Assembly: GCF_014195585.1 (NCBI RefSeq)
Contig: NZ_JACICA010000006.1
Location: 85,815 to 149,814, forward strand
Length of the DNA: 64,000 bases
Reading direction: 5' to 3'
Source of the DNA: Alloprevotella rava
GTDB taxonomy: Bacteria > Bacteroidota > Bacteroidia > Bacteroidales > Bacteroidaceae
Under the pieces are notes generated by a model, which ran no database searches, was not told where the DNA came from, and saw only the letters and a list, made by a program, of their open reading frames with translations. Shown here piece by piece: positions 8,582 to 18,456 of this stretch (the first letter of the stretch is position 1; each line of letters starts with the position of its first letter). Made by a program: the position numbers and the translations under genes.

Positions 8582-9685
8582 ATGAAGAAATACCTCTTTA
8601 TTGATGGCCCACTCGGAGGAGGAGGAGCAGAGCGAGTTTTGATAGATATTCTCCGCAATTTCGATTATTCTCAGTACTCGGTCGATCTCTGTCTTCTTTG
8701 CCCTGGTGGACCTCTTGAAAAAGAAATACCAGAACAGGTAAATGTCATTCATCTATGGCCGTCATACACCCTCAGCTTCCGCCTTGCAAACCATCTGTCG
8801 AAAGATTTAGGCATCAACTGCCTACTCAAAAAGAAGCTTCGGGATAAATTAGAGGATAAATATGACGTAGTCATTAGTTTTTTAGAAGGAATGCCCCTAA
8901 AATTGCATGCTCTCTCGGGGCTTCATGGGAGACATTATTCTTGGGTACATTGCGACTTGTTCAAATTTCCCTACGAAGCGGCTCAATTTAGAAAAGGCGA
9001 AGAGTTGAAGATGTATGAGCAAATGGATGCTGTTATCTGTGTGGCTAATGACACAGAGAGGTCGTTTCATAAAAGGTTTCCTGGACTTCAAACAACAACC
9101 CGAGTTATATATAACCCCATTGATTTTGAAAAAATCTGCCAAATGGCAGACGAAGAAAACATTATTAATAAGCTTTTCACAGTCGTGGTAATAGGCAGGT
9201 TGACTCCTCAAAAAACAATAGACCGGGTGGTGCGGTTGGCTGCAAGACTGAAACAAGAAAACATTCTTGATGTTCAGTTTCAGATAATTGGAGAAGGAGA
9301 ATTGAAGCATGAACTCGAAGAACAGATTCGAGAATTAGCCGTAACAGATATGGTTTCTCTTTTAGGCTTCAAACAGAACCCGTTCCCCTACATCAAGGCT
9401 GCCAACATACTACTAAGTAGCTCTATGGCAGAAGGTTTCGGCCTTGTCATCTGCGAAGCTATGGTTCTCGGAGTTCCTGTCATGTCGACAGAAACCGATG
9501 GCCCCCGCGAAATTTTGCAAAACGAATATGGACTACTTTGTCAACACGATGACGAATCCATCTACCAAGCGTTTATGCAAATGTATACAAATGCTGATCT
9601 AAGAAGGTCCTTTGCAGACAAAGCCAAAAAACGTGTTGAAAACTTTCGCGTAGAAAATACGGTGAGAGAGATTTACAAGCTGTAA
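8582..9685 (+). CDS. Glycosyltransferase family 4
   Basis: A 367-residue GT-B retaining glycosyltransferase. The glycine-rich acceptor-side loop is LGGGGAERV (residues 11-19), the C-terminal domain opens with VVIGRLTPQK, and the donor-binding E-x7-E motif is in SMAEGFGLVICEAMVLGVPV near residues 282-301. It should add a sugar to the lipid-linked repeat unit on the cytoplasmic face. The start is ATG with no strong ribosome site. It follows the composite repeat, so it may have its own promoter there, but none matches consensus. Confidence 0.88.
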   Translation: MKKYLFIDGPLGGGGAERVLIDILRNFDYSQYSVDLCLLCPGGPLEKEIPEQVNVIHLWPSYTLSFRLANHLSKDLGINCLLKKKLRDKLEDKYDVVISFLEGMPLKLHALSGLHGRHYSWVHCDLFKFPYEAAQFRKGEELKMYEQMDAVICVANDTERSFHKRFPGLQTTTRVIYNPIDFEKICQMADEENIINKLFTVVVIGRLTPQKTIDRVVRLAARLKQENILDVQFQIIGEGELKHELEEQIRELAVTDMVSLLGFKQNPFPYIKAANILLSSSMAEGFGLVICEAMVLGVPVMSTETDGPREILQNEYGLLCQHDDESIYQAFMQMYTNADLRRSFADKAKKRVENFRVENTVREIYKL

Positions 9686-9739
9686 TCACTCCTTCCTACA
9701 TAACATTATTAAAAATACAGGTCTATTTATCTCTTATTT

Positions 9740-10828
9740 ATGGAACTACTGAATAAGCGCATTCTCGTTTGCTCGCACTATAGTGCTCCTTATGCAGGCA
9801 ACTTTATCAAATCTTTCCTTTTCCTATCCAAATATGTATCTGAAATTGCTTTTGTCTTCCCACCTGAAACAAAAGAAAGGGATTGGATAAAAGACATCAA
9901 GCATAAGGTTTATTTCGCATCTCCTGTATCCCCAAAAAACTGCCAAGAACTCGAAAACATCATACAGGATTTCCATCCCGATATAGTTCACTGCAATTTT
10001 GAGGGCTATGACATAGCGGCCGTGCAAGCTGTCCGTCACCTCGATATGAAAAAACACTGCAAAGTGGTTTGGCAGCTTCATGATCCTTTATCCTACATTC
10101 CGCATCCCATTAAAGCCTTATATCAGAGGTTTTGTTTCTACCGCCATTACGGATACTACGGATGATTTGCTCATATTTTCTCCGTTTCTGAAGAAAATGT
10201 AGATTTTGTCCACCGCTTCAACAAACAACCAATTACATTCATCCCTAACGGTACTGATACAGAACGGCTTCATATCACCTTTGAACGCTCTCGAAAACCT
10301 TTTATCTTCTTAGCATTCGGCGGGCGAAATATAAGCAAACGTATAGACCTACTCATTCGTGCAGCACAACTGCTCCATAAACAACAAGAACAAAACTTCG
10401 AAGTATGGCTTACAAACGGAACGGACACACAGCAAGTGGTTAACGAAAAAGTAGGAAACAATCTCCCCTCCTGGCTCAAGATTGTAGAGCAACAGGCAGA
10501 TATCAGCCAGTTATACGATAGTGTTTCATGTTTTGTTTCCTCTTCCGAGTTTGAAGGTCTCTCTTATGCCATCATAGAAGCCTCTATATCAGGACTTCCT
10601 GTAATACAAAGCGACATTCTTCCAAACATGTGGAACGCAGGGAATCCTTCTACCTTTGTTTTCCATTTTCCAGATATTAAAGACCTTGCAGAGCAGATGA
10701 AAAAGGTAATGGAATACGATCCCGCTCAATTAGAAGAACGATGCCGAAAGACCAGCAAGACGAATGCCCACAAATATTCGCTGGAAACTTGGGCAACAAA
10801 AGTTATCGACTTCTATCGTTCGTTGTAG
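9740..10828 (+). pseudogene. Glycosyltransferase family 4 gene with an in-frame TGA
   Basis: The reading frame starting at ATG 9740 stops at TGA 10163-10165, yet the same frame stays open from 10166 to the stop at 10826-10828 with no other stop. Joined, it gives about 362 codons of a normal GT-B enzyme: an N-terminal domain ending FCFYRHYGYYG, then FAHIFSVSEENVDFV, FIPNGTDTERL and the C-terminal donor motif SSEFEGLSYAIIEASISGLPV. This is a single nonsense substitution, not a frameshift. The two halves (141 residues, and a 130-residue frame from GTG 10436) are unlikely to work as separate proteins. A sequencing error or readthrough cannot be excluded. Confidence 0.88.
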
Positions 10829-10904
10829 CACGTCTCCTTCAAAATCCATAATAGCCTACAGCGCTCCTCTACTTATTTAAGCCCACAGCATTTCACTTCC
10901 AATC

Positions 10905-12083
10905 ATGCCACAGGACAACCATAGTAATCCTTCCATTCTTTTCACCATAGGAACACTTGATGGAGGAGGCGTTACAAAAAGCCTGCTCAGCTTATTAGAT
11001 ACTATCGATAAGGAGGAATACAACGTATCGCTACTTATCGGGAGTTATTTAGGAAAATCCGACAAAGATGTACCCGCAGGAGTTCAGATACTAAAGAATA
11101 ACACTTTATCTCTCCTAACTGAAGGAGTTAGAGGTCTTCCTAAGCTTATCAAAAAGGGACATATCCTTCTGGCTTTAGGAAGCATCCTCCGCATCATTCT
11201 TTCTACTATCAACAAAGGCTGGGCAGGATGGTGGCTGTCTCGGCTCATGCCGTCAATAGATAAGGAGGAATACGACTTAATAGTGGACTACAACGGGCAG
11301 CACATGCTCTACTACATGATTGACAAGCTACGAGGGAAACACAAAGTGACGTTCTTCCATAGCGACTACCGAAAGTGGCCCTACTACTATGCGATGGACA
11401 AGAAATATTTTGAGAAAGCGGACGCTATTTTTACCATTTCAGAAACCTGTGTACAATCGCTTCAAGAGCTCTTTCCCGAAGTGGCAAACAAAGTGAAATT
11501 AATGGAAAACATTTCCAATCCGCGCGCCATTAAGCAGAAGTCGCTCGAACATATCGACTTTAAAAGAAAGCACCAATATGTGCTTCTCTCACTGGGGCAC
11601 ATCTGCATAAACAAAGGAAGCGATATTGCATTAGAAGTAGCCGTCCAGCTAAAAAAGAAAGGGATAGATTTCAAATGGCTTTTTGCTGGTTCTATCAGCA
11701 AAGATATGGACTATTTACACTACGTTGAACAACGTGACCTAAATGATAACATCCGCTTCTTAGGCCCTGTCAAGAATCCCTATCCATACATCAAAGAAGC
11801 TGATATTTTTGTACACCTTTCCCGCTTCGAAGGAAAATCCATCGCTCTTGATGAGGCAAAAATCTTGTGTAAACCTATTGTTGTTACAAACTTCTCCAGC
11901 GTACACGATCAATTCGAAGACGGCGTGAATGCCAGCATCTGTGAAATGAATGCAGATAGTGCTACTCAGCATATCCTTGAACTTCTTCACGATAAGAACC
12001 TACAAGATAAATACATCCAGTATCTCAAAAATCATATTTCCGATAATACGCAGGAAGTGAACAAACTTCTCAACTACCTATAA
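10905..12083 (+). CDS. Glycosyltransferase family 4
   Basis: A 392-residue GT-B enzyme. The N-terminal domain has TIGTLDGGGVTKSLLSLL (about residues 16-33), the C-terminal domain starts at VLLSLGHICINKGSDIAL, and the E-x7-E motif is in FEGKSIALDEAKILCKPIVV. It is probably a cytoplasmic, membrane-associated transferase for the repeat unit. It is followed after 7 bases by the EpsG-type polymerase, so the two are co-transcribed. The 76 bases upstream, after the broken glycosyltransferase, show no promoter. Confidence 0.87.
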   Translation: MPQDNHSNPSILFTIGTLDGGGVTKSLLSLLDTIDKEEYNVSLLIGSYLGKSDKDVPAGVQILKNNTLSLLTEGVRGLPKLIKKGHILLALGSILRIILSTINKGWAGWWLSRLMPSIDKEEYDLIVDYNGQHMLYYMIDKLRGKHKVTFFHSDYRKWPYYYAMDKKYFEKADAIFTISETCVQSLQELFPEVANKVKLMENISNPRAIKQKSLEHIDFKRKHQYVLLSLGHICINKGSDIALEVAVQLKKKGIDFKWLFAGSISKDMDYLHYVEQRDLNDNIRFLGPVKNPYPYIKEADIFVHLSRFEGKSIALDEAKILCKPIVVTNFSSVHDQFEDGVNASICEMNADSATQHILELLHDKNLQDKYIQYLKNHISDNTQEVNKLLNYL

Positions 12084-12090
12084 AAACAAT

Positions 12091-13149
12091 ATGAAAGAAG
12101 CTCTACTTTTATATATCAACGCTTTTACTTATTGCAGCTTCCTCTTAGCACTTTGCTACACACTCTATATTGCTAATAAGGACAAACTTCAAAAGGACAA
12201 TCAAATACCTGTTCTTTTTATCTTTGCCATACTGGTTTTCTATATAGGAACATTTCCTTACAAGGGATTAGGAGGAGACCGTGAACTCTACGCACAAGGT
12301 TTTCTACAGGCCACAGAATGGAAAGCAAATCGTGACGTACTATTTATGGCCTATAACTACTTCTGCCGAAAAATTATGGGGCTTGATTTGTGGCTTTCCT
12401 TAACGGGTTTTCTCTACGTCCTGGGCATCTATCAACTGAGTCGCAAGAAATGTAAGGTAGAGTCTACAGCTCTCTTTGTTGGCTACATCACATTCCTTTT
12501 CTTCAGTGCATATGCTGTCAACACTATGCGAGCTGGTTTAGCTGCATCACTTTTATTATACGCGTTAGTTTGGCGAGATTCTAACAAACCCATATATTTT
12601 TCTCTTCTCTTCTGCGCCACTCAGATACACTCTTCTATGTGGCTTCCAGTCTTGGCATTAGTTCTATCACTTTATTATAAAAACACAAAAGTATATTTCT
12701 ACTTTTGGCTTCTCTGCATTCCCTTGTCTTACTTTGCTGGAAGCTATTTCCAACAACTTGCGCAACCTTTGGTGACTGACTTCACTCAGCTAAACATCAA
12801 GGGGTATCTCATTGAAAAAGATAAGATGTATAAATCTGGATTTCGATTCGACTTTATCATATACAGTCTGATTCCAGCCCTTCTTGCCTATTACTATATC
12901 TACAAGAAAAAAGTTAAGGATTCTTTTTATACCAACATCATTAATACCTATCTGATAGCTAACGGAATCTGGATATTGGTGATTCGAGCAAACTTCTCTG
13001 ATCGCTTCGGGTACCTTTCATGGATTTTCATCCCACTCCTATTGCTCTATCCCGTTCTCAACTACAAACTCTGGCCAAAGCAACAACAGAAAATAGGCGG
13101 GATAATTCTGCTACAAGCACTCTTTACCTTCTTTATCAACATCCGATAG
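12091..13149 (+). CDS. EpsG-type polysaccharide polymerase
   Basis: A 352-residue integral membrane protein with about 9-10 hydrophobic segments. The conserved EpsG-family loop FPYKGLGGDRELYAQGF lies near residues 55-71 and a second conserved patch, VNTMRAGLAASLLLYAL, near 145. EpsG proteins act as the Wzy-like polymerase that joins repeat units in the periplasm. Its position among glycosyltransferases and downstream of a flippase fits. The next gene starts 2 bases after its stop. A second EpsG-type gene is at 37558. Confidence 0.82.
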   Translation: MKEALLLYINAFTYCSFLLALCYTLYIANKDKLQKDNQIPVLFIFAILVFYIGTFPYKGLGGDRELYAQGFLQATEWKANRDVLFMAYNYFCRKIMGLDLWLSLTGFLYVLGIYQLSRKKCKVESTALFVGYITFLFFSAYAVNTMRAGLAASLLLYALVWRDSNKPIYFSLLFCATQIHSSMWLPVLALVLSLYYKNTKVYFYFWLLCIPLSYFAGSYFQQLAQPLVTDFTQLNIKGYLIEKDKMYKSGFRFDFIIYSLIPALLAYYYIYKKKVKDSFYTNIINTYLIANGIWILVIRANFSDRFGYLSWIFIPLLLLYPVLNYKLWPKQQQKIGGIILLQALFTFFINIR

Positions 13150-13151
13150 CC

Positions 13152-14036
13152 ATGAACCAACCCTCTATAACAATTGTAACCCCAACTTACAACCGGGCAC
13201 ACACGTTGCCTCAGCTCTACGATAGTCTCTGCCAACAAACGAACCAGAACTTCGACTGGCTCATTATCGATGATGGCAGCAATGATAACACTAAAGAGTT
13301 ATGCCAGGAGTTTGCAGGGCAAAACTTCAAGGTGCAATATATCTACAAAGACAATGGCGGAAAACACACCGCTCTCAATCTTGCCATTGATATTGTCACA
13401 ACAGAGTTGTTCTTCATCGTTGATAGCGATGATTTTCTTACTGTGGATGCCATACAAACTATTCTCAACGATTGGGAAACCATAAAAGATAAAGACCTCT
13501 GCGGTATTTCATACCTTCGTGGATATTCCGCAGACGCTGTTATCGGCGACAAACACCCCAAAGATCATGTTATAGACAACTTCAATCAAGTTCGATTCAA
13601 TCAACACATTGACGGCGATAAAGCAGAAGTATGGGTAACTGAATGCTTAAAAGAATATAGATTTCCGGTTTTTGAAGGAGAACGATTTATGGGAGAGAGT
13701 TGGATGTGGGCGCAATTAGCCTTCAAACGAGACATGCTGATGGTCAACAAAATCATCTACATTACCGAATATCTCGAAGGAGGGCTTTCGCGCTCAGGCA
13801 GGACTTTGCGAATCAAATGTCCGCAAGGAGGAATTGAAAATGCAATCATAGGTATGAATCCTGTATTCAATATAAGCATTAGGATAAAACACGCCTTGCT
13901 CTTCATTGCCTATAGCTTCTTTGCCCATAAAAGGTTCTCTGACATATTGAAGCCTCCCTACAAAAAACTTATCGGGCTATTGCTTCCTGCAGGATGGCTG
14001 CTTTATAAATATTGGGACAAGAGATTTGCCAACTAA
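13152..14036 (+). CDS. Glycosyltransferase family 2
   Basis: A 294-residue GT-A inverting glycosyltransferase starting MNQPSITIVTPTYNRAHTL. The nucleotide-binding DDGSNDNT lies near residue 40 and the metal-binding DSDD near residue 94. The frame stays open upstream to 13020, but that part overlaps the polymerase gene and the ATG at 13152 begins exactly at the family's conserved N-terminus, so the shorter start is chosen. It is the last gene before the 489-base gap holding array copy 3. Confidence 0.88.
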   Translation: MNQPSITIVTPTYNRAHTLPQLYDSLCQQTNQNFDWLIIDDGSNDNTKELCQEFAGQNFKVQYIYKDNGGKHTALNLAIDIVTTELFFIVDSDDFLTVDAIQTILNDWETIKDKDLCGISYLRGYSADAVIGDKHPKDHVIDNFNQVRFNQHIDGDKAEVWVTECLKEYRFPVFEGERFMGESWMWAQLAFKRDMLMVNKIIYITEYLEGGLSRSGRTLRIKCPQGGIENAIIGMNPVFNISIRIKHALLFIAYSFFAHKRFSDILKPPYKKLIGLLLPAGWLLYKYWDKRFAN

Positions 14037-14285
14037 TCAATAAGGTTTTTCAAAAAGAAGAAAATGAAAAAAGCCTTTTGAGAAACTTTCTTTCCTTTTC
14101 TTTGACAATGGGTTTTCTCATTCTGGAAATGAACATTACAAAGAATTAAAAGAAAAAGTTCTTGAATAGAACTGAAAAATATTATTCTCTTGAAGCGTAG
14201 CATTGTTTTCGACTGAAAATTAACAAAAGAAGGAGGATTTTGCATAAAATCAGCGGCCAACACGTGCCCGATAGCACGTGTTTTT

Positions 14286-14356
14286 CTTTATTCTGTCAGC
14301 TGATACAATAAGGCTGTCAGCTGACATCCTTATTGTGTTCGTAAATATCCTTATTG
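14286..14356. repeat. 21-bp-phased CCTTATTG array, copy 3
   Basis: Octamers at 14286 (CTTTATTC), 14306 (CAATAAGG), 14328 (CCTTATTG) and 14349 (CCTTATTG), spaced 20, 22 and 21 bases, with two CAGCTGA spacers. It is in the gap 14037-14525, where no other feature is visible apart from an AT-rich stretch after the preceding stop. A frame of 63 codons (14278-14469) runs through it, as expected for a 21-bp period; I do not call it a gene. Confidence 0.85.
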
Positions 14357-14525
14357 TATTTCCAGTTTCTCAAGAAGAAAATAAGACTCCACCCCAAGAA
14401 GGGACAAATTGTCCTATTCTTATGATGCTTCAAAATGGCGTTCGTTTTGATCGCTGGAAAAGAAATTGATTTTGAAGCCACTCTCGAAGCCGTAGACTGC
14501 GAATAATTTTTCCAAAATCAACCTC

Positions 14526-15590
14526 ATGCAAGTAATCATTGATCCTCGATTGAGATTCAATTATGCCTCTTGGTATTTATTAGGCATATACAAAGTATTT
14601 GGAAAGCAAAATATCTCTTTCGATGTCAAACCATTTACGTCCATCTCTTATCATTCCGTTAGAGACTACAATAGTGGATTTGCTTTTATCGTTCAGAATG
14701 AAGATAGAGTTAAAAAAATCTTTATAGATACTGAAGACCAAGCCATTATTTTTAAAGACAGATATGAATGGTGCGACATATATGGAATGGTTAATCCAAC
14801 TTCCCAACAAGTACGCGACTATCCCAAGCTCACTGCCATTGGGCCACAATTTGGTATCAGTTTAGCATCATGGGCAGGAACAATCAAACACTGTATCAAC
14901 TTAATCCTGAAAGGTGGGATACATACTGATTTACCCCTAAAGTTATATATCCGGGATTGTCTATACTCTAAAATTCGAAGGAGACCTCTTCGATTGTATA
15001 CACAGCCCCATGAAGTAACAAAAAATTATATCTTTCACGCCAGCACCTTATGGTATGGCTCACATGAAGTAAATTATACAAACAGATTTCGAGGGGAGTT
15101 TCTCAAAGCCGCTCATAAGGCAGGATTGAAAATAGAAGGAGGTTTTTATTATTTAGATACTCCCGATGTGGTTCAACAAATGCCAGATTATCCCAAATAT
15201 AAAGAAGAATACAAGGACTTTCTATACAATAAAAGATTGTCTATGGACGATTACATAAAGAAAACTTTGGAGAGCGTCGTTGTATTCAACACCCCATCTG
15301 TTTGCTCGTGTCATGGATGGAAATTAGGAGAGTATCTCTGTATGGGTAAGGCCATTATTTCCACACCCTTAACAAGAGAATTGCCTTTTCCTTTAGAGCA
15401 TGGAGAAAATATCCACTTTGTTTCCTCTACAGAAGAACTGTACGATGCCATTGTTAAAATCAATACCGACGAGGCATATCGAAACAAATTAGAAAAAGGA
15501 GCAAAACACTACTATATGCAATGGCTTGCTCCCGAGAAAGTGATAGAAAGATTATTCTCCAAGGTAACAGAACATAATAAAAATAAGTAA
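14526..15590 (+). CDS. Glycosyltransferase-like protein
   Basis: A 354-residue protein without the usual N-terminal GGAE loop. The C-terminal part looks like a GT-B donor domain: VVVFNTPSVCSCHGWKLGEYLCMGKAIIST, followed by LPFPLEHGENIHFV, resembles proteins annotated as family 1 glycosyltransferases in Bacteroidetes capsule loci. The N-terminal half is not recognised. It ends 2 bases before the next glycosyltransferase starts. The assignment rests on the C-terminal motifs and context; the sugar is unknown. Confidence 0.7.
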   Translation: MQVIIDPRLRFNYASWYLLGIYKVFGKQNISFDVKPFTSISYHSVRDYNSGFAFIVQNEDRVKKIFIDTEDQAIIFKDRYEWCDIYGMVNPTSQQVRDYPKLTAIGPQFGISLASWAGTIKHCINLILKGGIHTDLPLKLYIRDCLYSKIRRRPLRLYTQPHEVTKNYIFHASTLWYGSHEVNYTNRFRGEFLKAAHKAGLKIEGGFYYLDTPDVVQQMPDYPKYKEEYKDFLYNKRLSMDDYIKKTLESVVVFNTPSVCSCHGWKLGEYLCMGKAIISTPLTRELPFPLEHGENIHFVSSTEELYDAIVKINTDEAYRNKLEKGAKHYYMQWLAPEKVIERLFSKVTEHNKNK

Positions 15591-15592
15591 TT

Positions 15593-16660
15593 ATGAAAAT
15601 CCTGCAAGTTATCACCTCGCTGTTGCCTGGCGGAGCGGAAAAGATCGTTACAGACCTTAGTTTAGGCCTAAAAGCTCGCTCCCATGAAGTAGACATTGCA
15701 GTGTTCGAGGGGAGCGACACACCCTTTAAACAAAGACTGGAACAAAACGACTGCAGAGTTTTCTATTTAGGCCACTCTTTCTATTCTCCGCTCAACATAC
15801 CTGCCCTCAGACGCATGGTTGCTGACTACGACATCGTACATTCTCACAACTCATCGCCTCAGCTCTTCACGGCTATTGCTGCTTACGGAAAGAACATCCC
15901 CATTGTCACGACAGAGCATAATACAACTAACCGAAAACGACAGCACAAACTTTTAGCGTTTGTTGACCGCTGTATGTACAAACACTACACACATATTGTT
16001 TGTATTAGTCCTCTTACCCACACATTGCTCTTGCAACATCTCGGTTCTTGCTCAACCCCTTGTTCTGTTATTCCAAATGGCATCGACGTAGCCTCTTTCC
16101 ACGAAGCCAGCGGTAACAACATCTCACGAGATCCAAATAAAACAATCATCACAGAAGTAGCTGGTTTTCGCCCACAGAAAGATCAAGACACCCTACTACG
16201 AGCTTTGGCCTTACTCCCTACAAATCAATTTGAAGTGTGGCTGGTAGGCGATGGTGAACGCAGAGCTAAACTCGAAGAGTTGGTGCACGAATTACATATA
16301 GAAAAAGCAGTAAAGTTTTGGGGCTTACGCGATGATATCCCGCAACTACTAAAAGCCTCCGATATTATCTGCATGAGTTCCCACTACGAGGGGCTCTCAC
16401 TTTCAAGTATCGAGGGAATGAGTGTCGGTCGTCCTTTCGTGGCCAGCGATGTGAACGGTTTACACGAAATAACAGAAGGAGCAGGCCTGCTCTTTCCTCA
16501 TCAAGATGCTCAGGCCTTAGCCACTCTGCTCAGCCAATTAGCCAATGATCCTACGTTTGCTAACGACATAGCTCAGCGTTGCTACCAACGCGCATTACAA
16601 TTCGACCTCCAGAAAATGGTCGATGCCTACGAAACGCTTTATCGCAATATTCTACAATAA
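15593..16660 (+). CDS. Glycosyltransferase family 4
   Basis: A 355-residue GT-B enzyme opening MKILQVITSLLPGGAEKIV, with EVAGFRPQKDQDTLLRAL at the start of the C-terminal domain and SSHYEGLSLSSIEGMSVGRP carrying the E-x7-E donor motif. It is tightly packed between genes ending at 15590 and starting at 16683. It should be a cytoplasmic transferase of the repeat-unit assembly line. Confidence 0.89.
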   Translation: MKILQVITSLLPGGAEKIVTDLSLGLKARSHEVDIAVFEGSDTPFKQRLEQNDCRVFYLGHSFYSPLNIPALRRMVADYDIVHSHNSSPQLFTAIAAYGKNIPIVTTEHNTTNRKRQHKLLAFVDRCMYKHYTHIVCISPLTHTLLLQHLGSCSTPCSVIPNGIDVASFHEASGNNISRDPNKTIITEVAGFRPQKDQDTLLRALALLPTNQFEVWLVGDGERRAKLEELVHELHIEKAVKFWGLRDDIPQLLKASDIICMSSHYEGLSLSSIEGMSVGRPFVASDVNGLHEITEGAGLLFPHQDAQALATLLSQLANDPTFANDIAQRCYQRALQFDLQKMVDAYETLYRNILQ

Positions 16661-16682
16661 AAAAGACTCGTTCCTATTCAAG

Positions 16683-17831
16683 ATGTCAAAACCTAAACTC
16701 CTACGCGTCACTACACACGACATCAGTCTCAACGGACTGCTGAAAGGACAACTCCGTTTTCTCAGTCAATACTTTGAGGTTGTCGGGGTGGCAGCAGATA
16801 CGGGAGAGCTGCAAGAGGTGGCAAAGAGAGAAGGGATTCGCGTTATCGAAGTGCCCATGCATAGAGAGATTTCGCTCTGGGCGGATCTTTCGTGTTTATG
16901 GACTTTGTGGCGGTTGTTCCGCAAAGAGCGACCAGATATTGTTCATGCCAATACGCCAAAAGGTTCATTACTCTCAATGATTGCTGCCTGGATGGCGAGA
17001 ATTCCTGTCCGCATCTACACTGTCACAGGACTACGCTACCAAGGCGTGACAGGGAAATTCAGATGGCTACTGCAGTCTATGGAAAAGCTGACGTGCCGTT
17101 TTGCTACGGACGTAATCCCTGAAGGAAAAGGCGTCTTAAACGCGCTGAGAGAAGACGGTATCACCCAAAAACCTTTGGAAGTTGTCTTGAATGGCAATAT
17201 AAATGGTGTGGACATCTCTTACTTTTCCGTTCAAGAATACCCTGCTAACAGAGCGCAGGCAAGAAGAGAACTGAACATTTCTCCCGATGATTTCACGTTC
17301 GTCTTTATAGGCAGAATTGTGGCGGATAAGGGCATGAACGAATTAGCTTCTTGTATGCGACGCCTCAAAGGACGGTGCAAGCTAATTCTTGTAGGTAGTT
17401 TTGAAAGCACGCTCGACCCACTGAAAGAAGATAATGAAGATTTCTTCAAAACTTCTCCTGACGTTCGGTTTGTGGGCTGGCAAACAGACATTCGTCCATA
17501 CTTGATTGCCGCTGATGCCTTAGTTTTTCCTTCCTATCGCGAAGGCTTCCCCAATGTTGTATTACAAGCCGGCGCGATGGAATTACCCGCCATCGTTACG
17601 GACATAAATGGGGCGAACGAGATCATCGTGGACGGGCAAAACGGCATTATCATTCCGCCGAAAGACGAGGAGGCGCTCTACAACGCAATGGTTTCTTTCA
17701 TTGAAGAACCTCAACGCATTTCATCAATGACTGCTAAAGCGAGAGAAATGGTATGCACCCGCTTTTCTCAACAAGAGGTTTGGAATGCGTTGCATGAAAG
17801 ATATAAGAAAATGCTCCTCAATAACAAATAA
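16683..17831 (+). CDS. Glycosyltransferase family 4
   Basis: A 382-residue GT-B enzyme. The N-terminal region KLLRVTTHDISLNGLLKGQL resembles PglA/WcaL-type transferases that act early, next to the lipid-linked sugar. Donor motif: YREGFPNVVLQAGAMELPAI. The open frame extends back to 16623, inside the previous gene, but the ATG at 16683 begins the conserved domain and is preferred. Being next to the acetyltransferase, priming transferase and aminotransferase, it may add the second sugar to a lipid-linked amino-dideoxy sugar, by analogy with PglA. Confidence 0.87.
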   Translation: MSKPKLLRVTTHDISLNGLLKGQLRFLSQYFEVVGVAADTGELQEVAKREGIRVIEVPMHREISLWADLSCLWTLWRLFRKERPDIVHANTPKGSLLSMIAAWMARIPVRIYTVTGLRYQGVTGKFRWLLQSMEKLTCRFATDVIPEGKGVLNALREDGITQKPLEVVLNGNINGVDISYFSVQEYPANRAQARRELNISPDDFTFVFIGRIVADKGMNELASCMRRLKGRCKLILVGSFESTLDPLKEDNEDFFKTSPDVRFVGWQTDIRPYLIAADALVFPSYREGFPNVVLQAGAMELPAIVTDINGANEIIVDGQNGIIIPPKDEEALYNAMVSFIEEPQRISSMTAKAREMVCTRFSQQEVWNALHERYKKMLLNNK

Positions 17832-17837
17832 AACGCT

Positions 17838-18434
17838 ATGCTCTACGCGCTTGCACATTTTTTGAGAGATAAAACGCCATGGGTCTGGGATTTGGTGAAC
17901 TGGATCAATTCTTTCCTCTTCTCTATAAGATATGGGCAGAAACTCAAGGAGGTCGAAAAGTCGCTCCATCAAGAAAGGAATGAAAGCCTAAAAATTGTAC
18001 GCCTCTCTGATGTTCCAACAGAGGACATGGTTCACTTCTTTCAACAGCAACCCGAAGAAGCGTTTCGATTCTTTAAGCCGCATGGATTTACGGCAGATGC
18101 CATTCGTAAGCTTCAGCGCAATAAAGCTTTCTTAGGATACGTTCTCTTAGAAAAAGAAAGCGGACACATTGCCGGGTATTGCTTTAATCGTAGTTTCTTC
18201 TTTGGTAAAGGATTTAGAGGCCGAATCGTAGATATAAATCATAGAGGCCAAGGGTTAGGCACTTGCATGAATAAGATTCTCAACGAAGTAGGTTTCGGAA
18301 TCGGTCTTCGTCTTTTCGAAACAGTTTCTAAAGACAATATCGCATCCTATCGTTCTGCTCTTTCTGCCAGTAATGTTCGAGTTGTAAAAGAACTGGAAGA
18401 CAACGACCTCTATCTTGAAATTCTTCCTAACTAA
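17838..18434 (+). CDS. GNAT-family N-acetyltransferase
   Basis: A 198-residue protein. The acetyl-CoA pyrophosphate loop RGRIVDINHRGQGLGTCM (near residues 128-145, RGQGLG core) is typical GNAT motif A, followed by LFETVSKDNIASYRSALSA. Residues 1-50 form an extra N-terminal helix-rich part. It lies directly before the PglC-type priming transferase and the aminotransferase, so it may acetylate the 4-amino group of the first sugar, the job of hexapeptide-type PglD in Campylobacter. That role is inference; the fold assignment is good. Confidence 0.78.
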   Translation: MLYALAHFLRDKTPWVWDLVNWINSFLFSIRYGQKLKEVEKSLHQERNESLKIVRLSDVPTEDMVHFFQQQPEEAFRFFKPHGFTADAIRKLQRNKAFLGYVLLEKESGHIAGYCFNRSFFFGKGFRGRIVDINHRGQGLGTCMNKILNEVGFGIGLRLFETVSKDNIASYRSALSASNVRVVKELEDNDLYLEILPN

Positions 18435-18456
18435 TAAGTTTTCAATCTCTCCACCA

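Noticed and set aside
10163..10165. TGA in the glycosyltransferase as a selenocysteine codon
   Set aside because: The position is a non-catalytic loop, glycosyltransferases do not use selenocysteine, and no selenocysteine machinery is in the window.
13020..13151. Longer N-terminus for the family 2 glycosyltransferase (and 16623-16682 and 48022-48123 for two other genes)
   Set aside because: The upstream extensions overlap other genes or lack family similarity; the downstream ATG starts exactly at the conserved domain.
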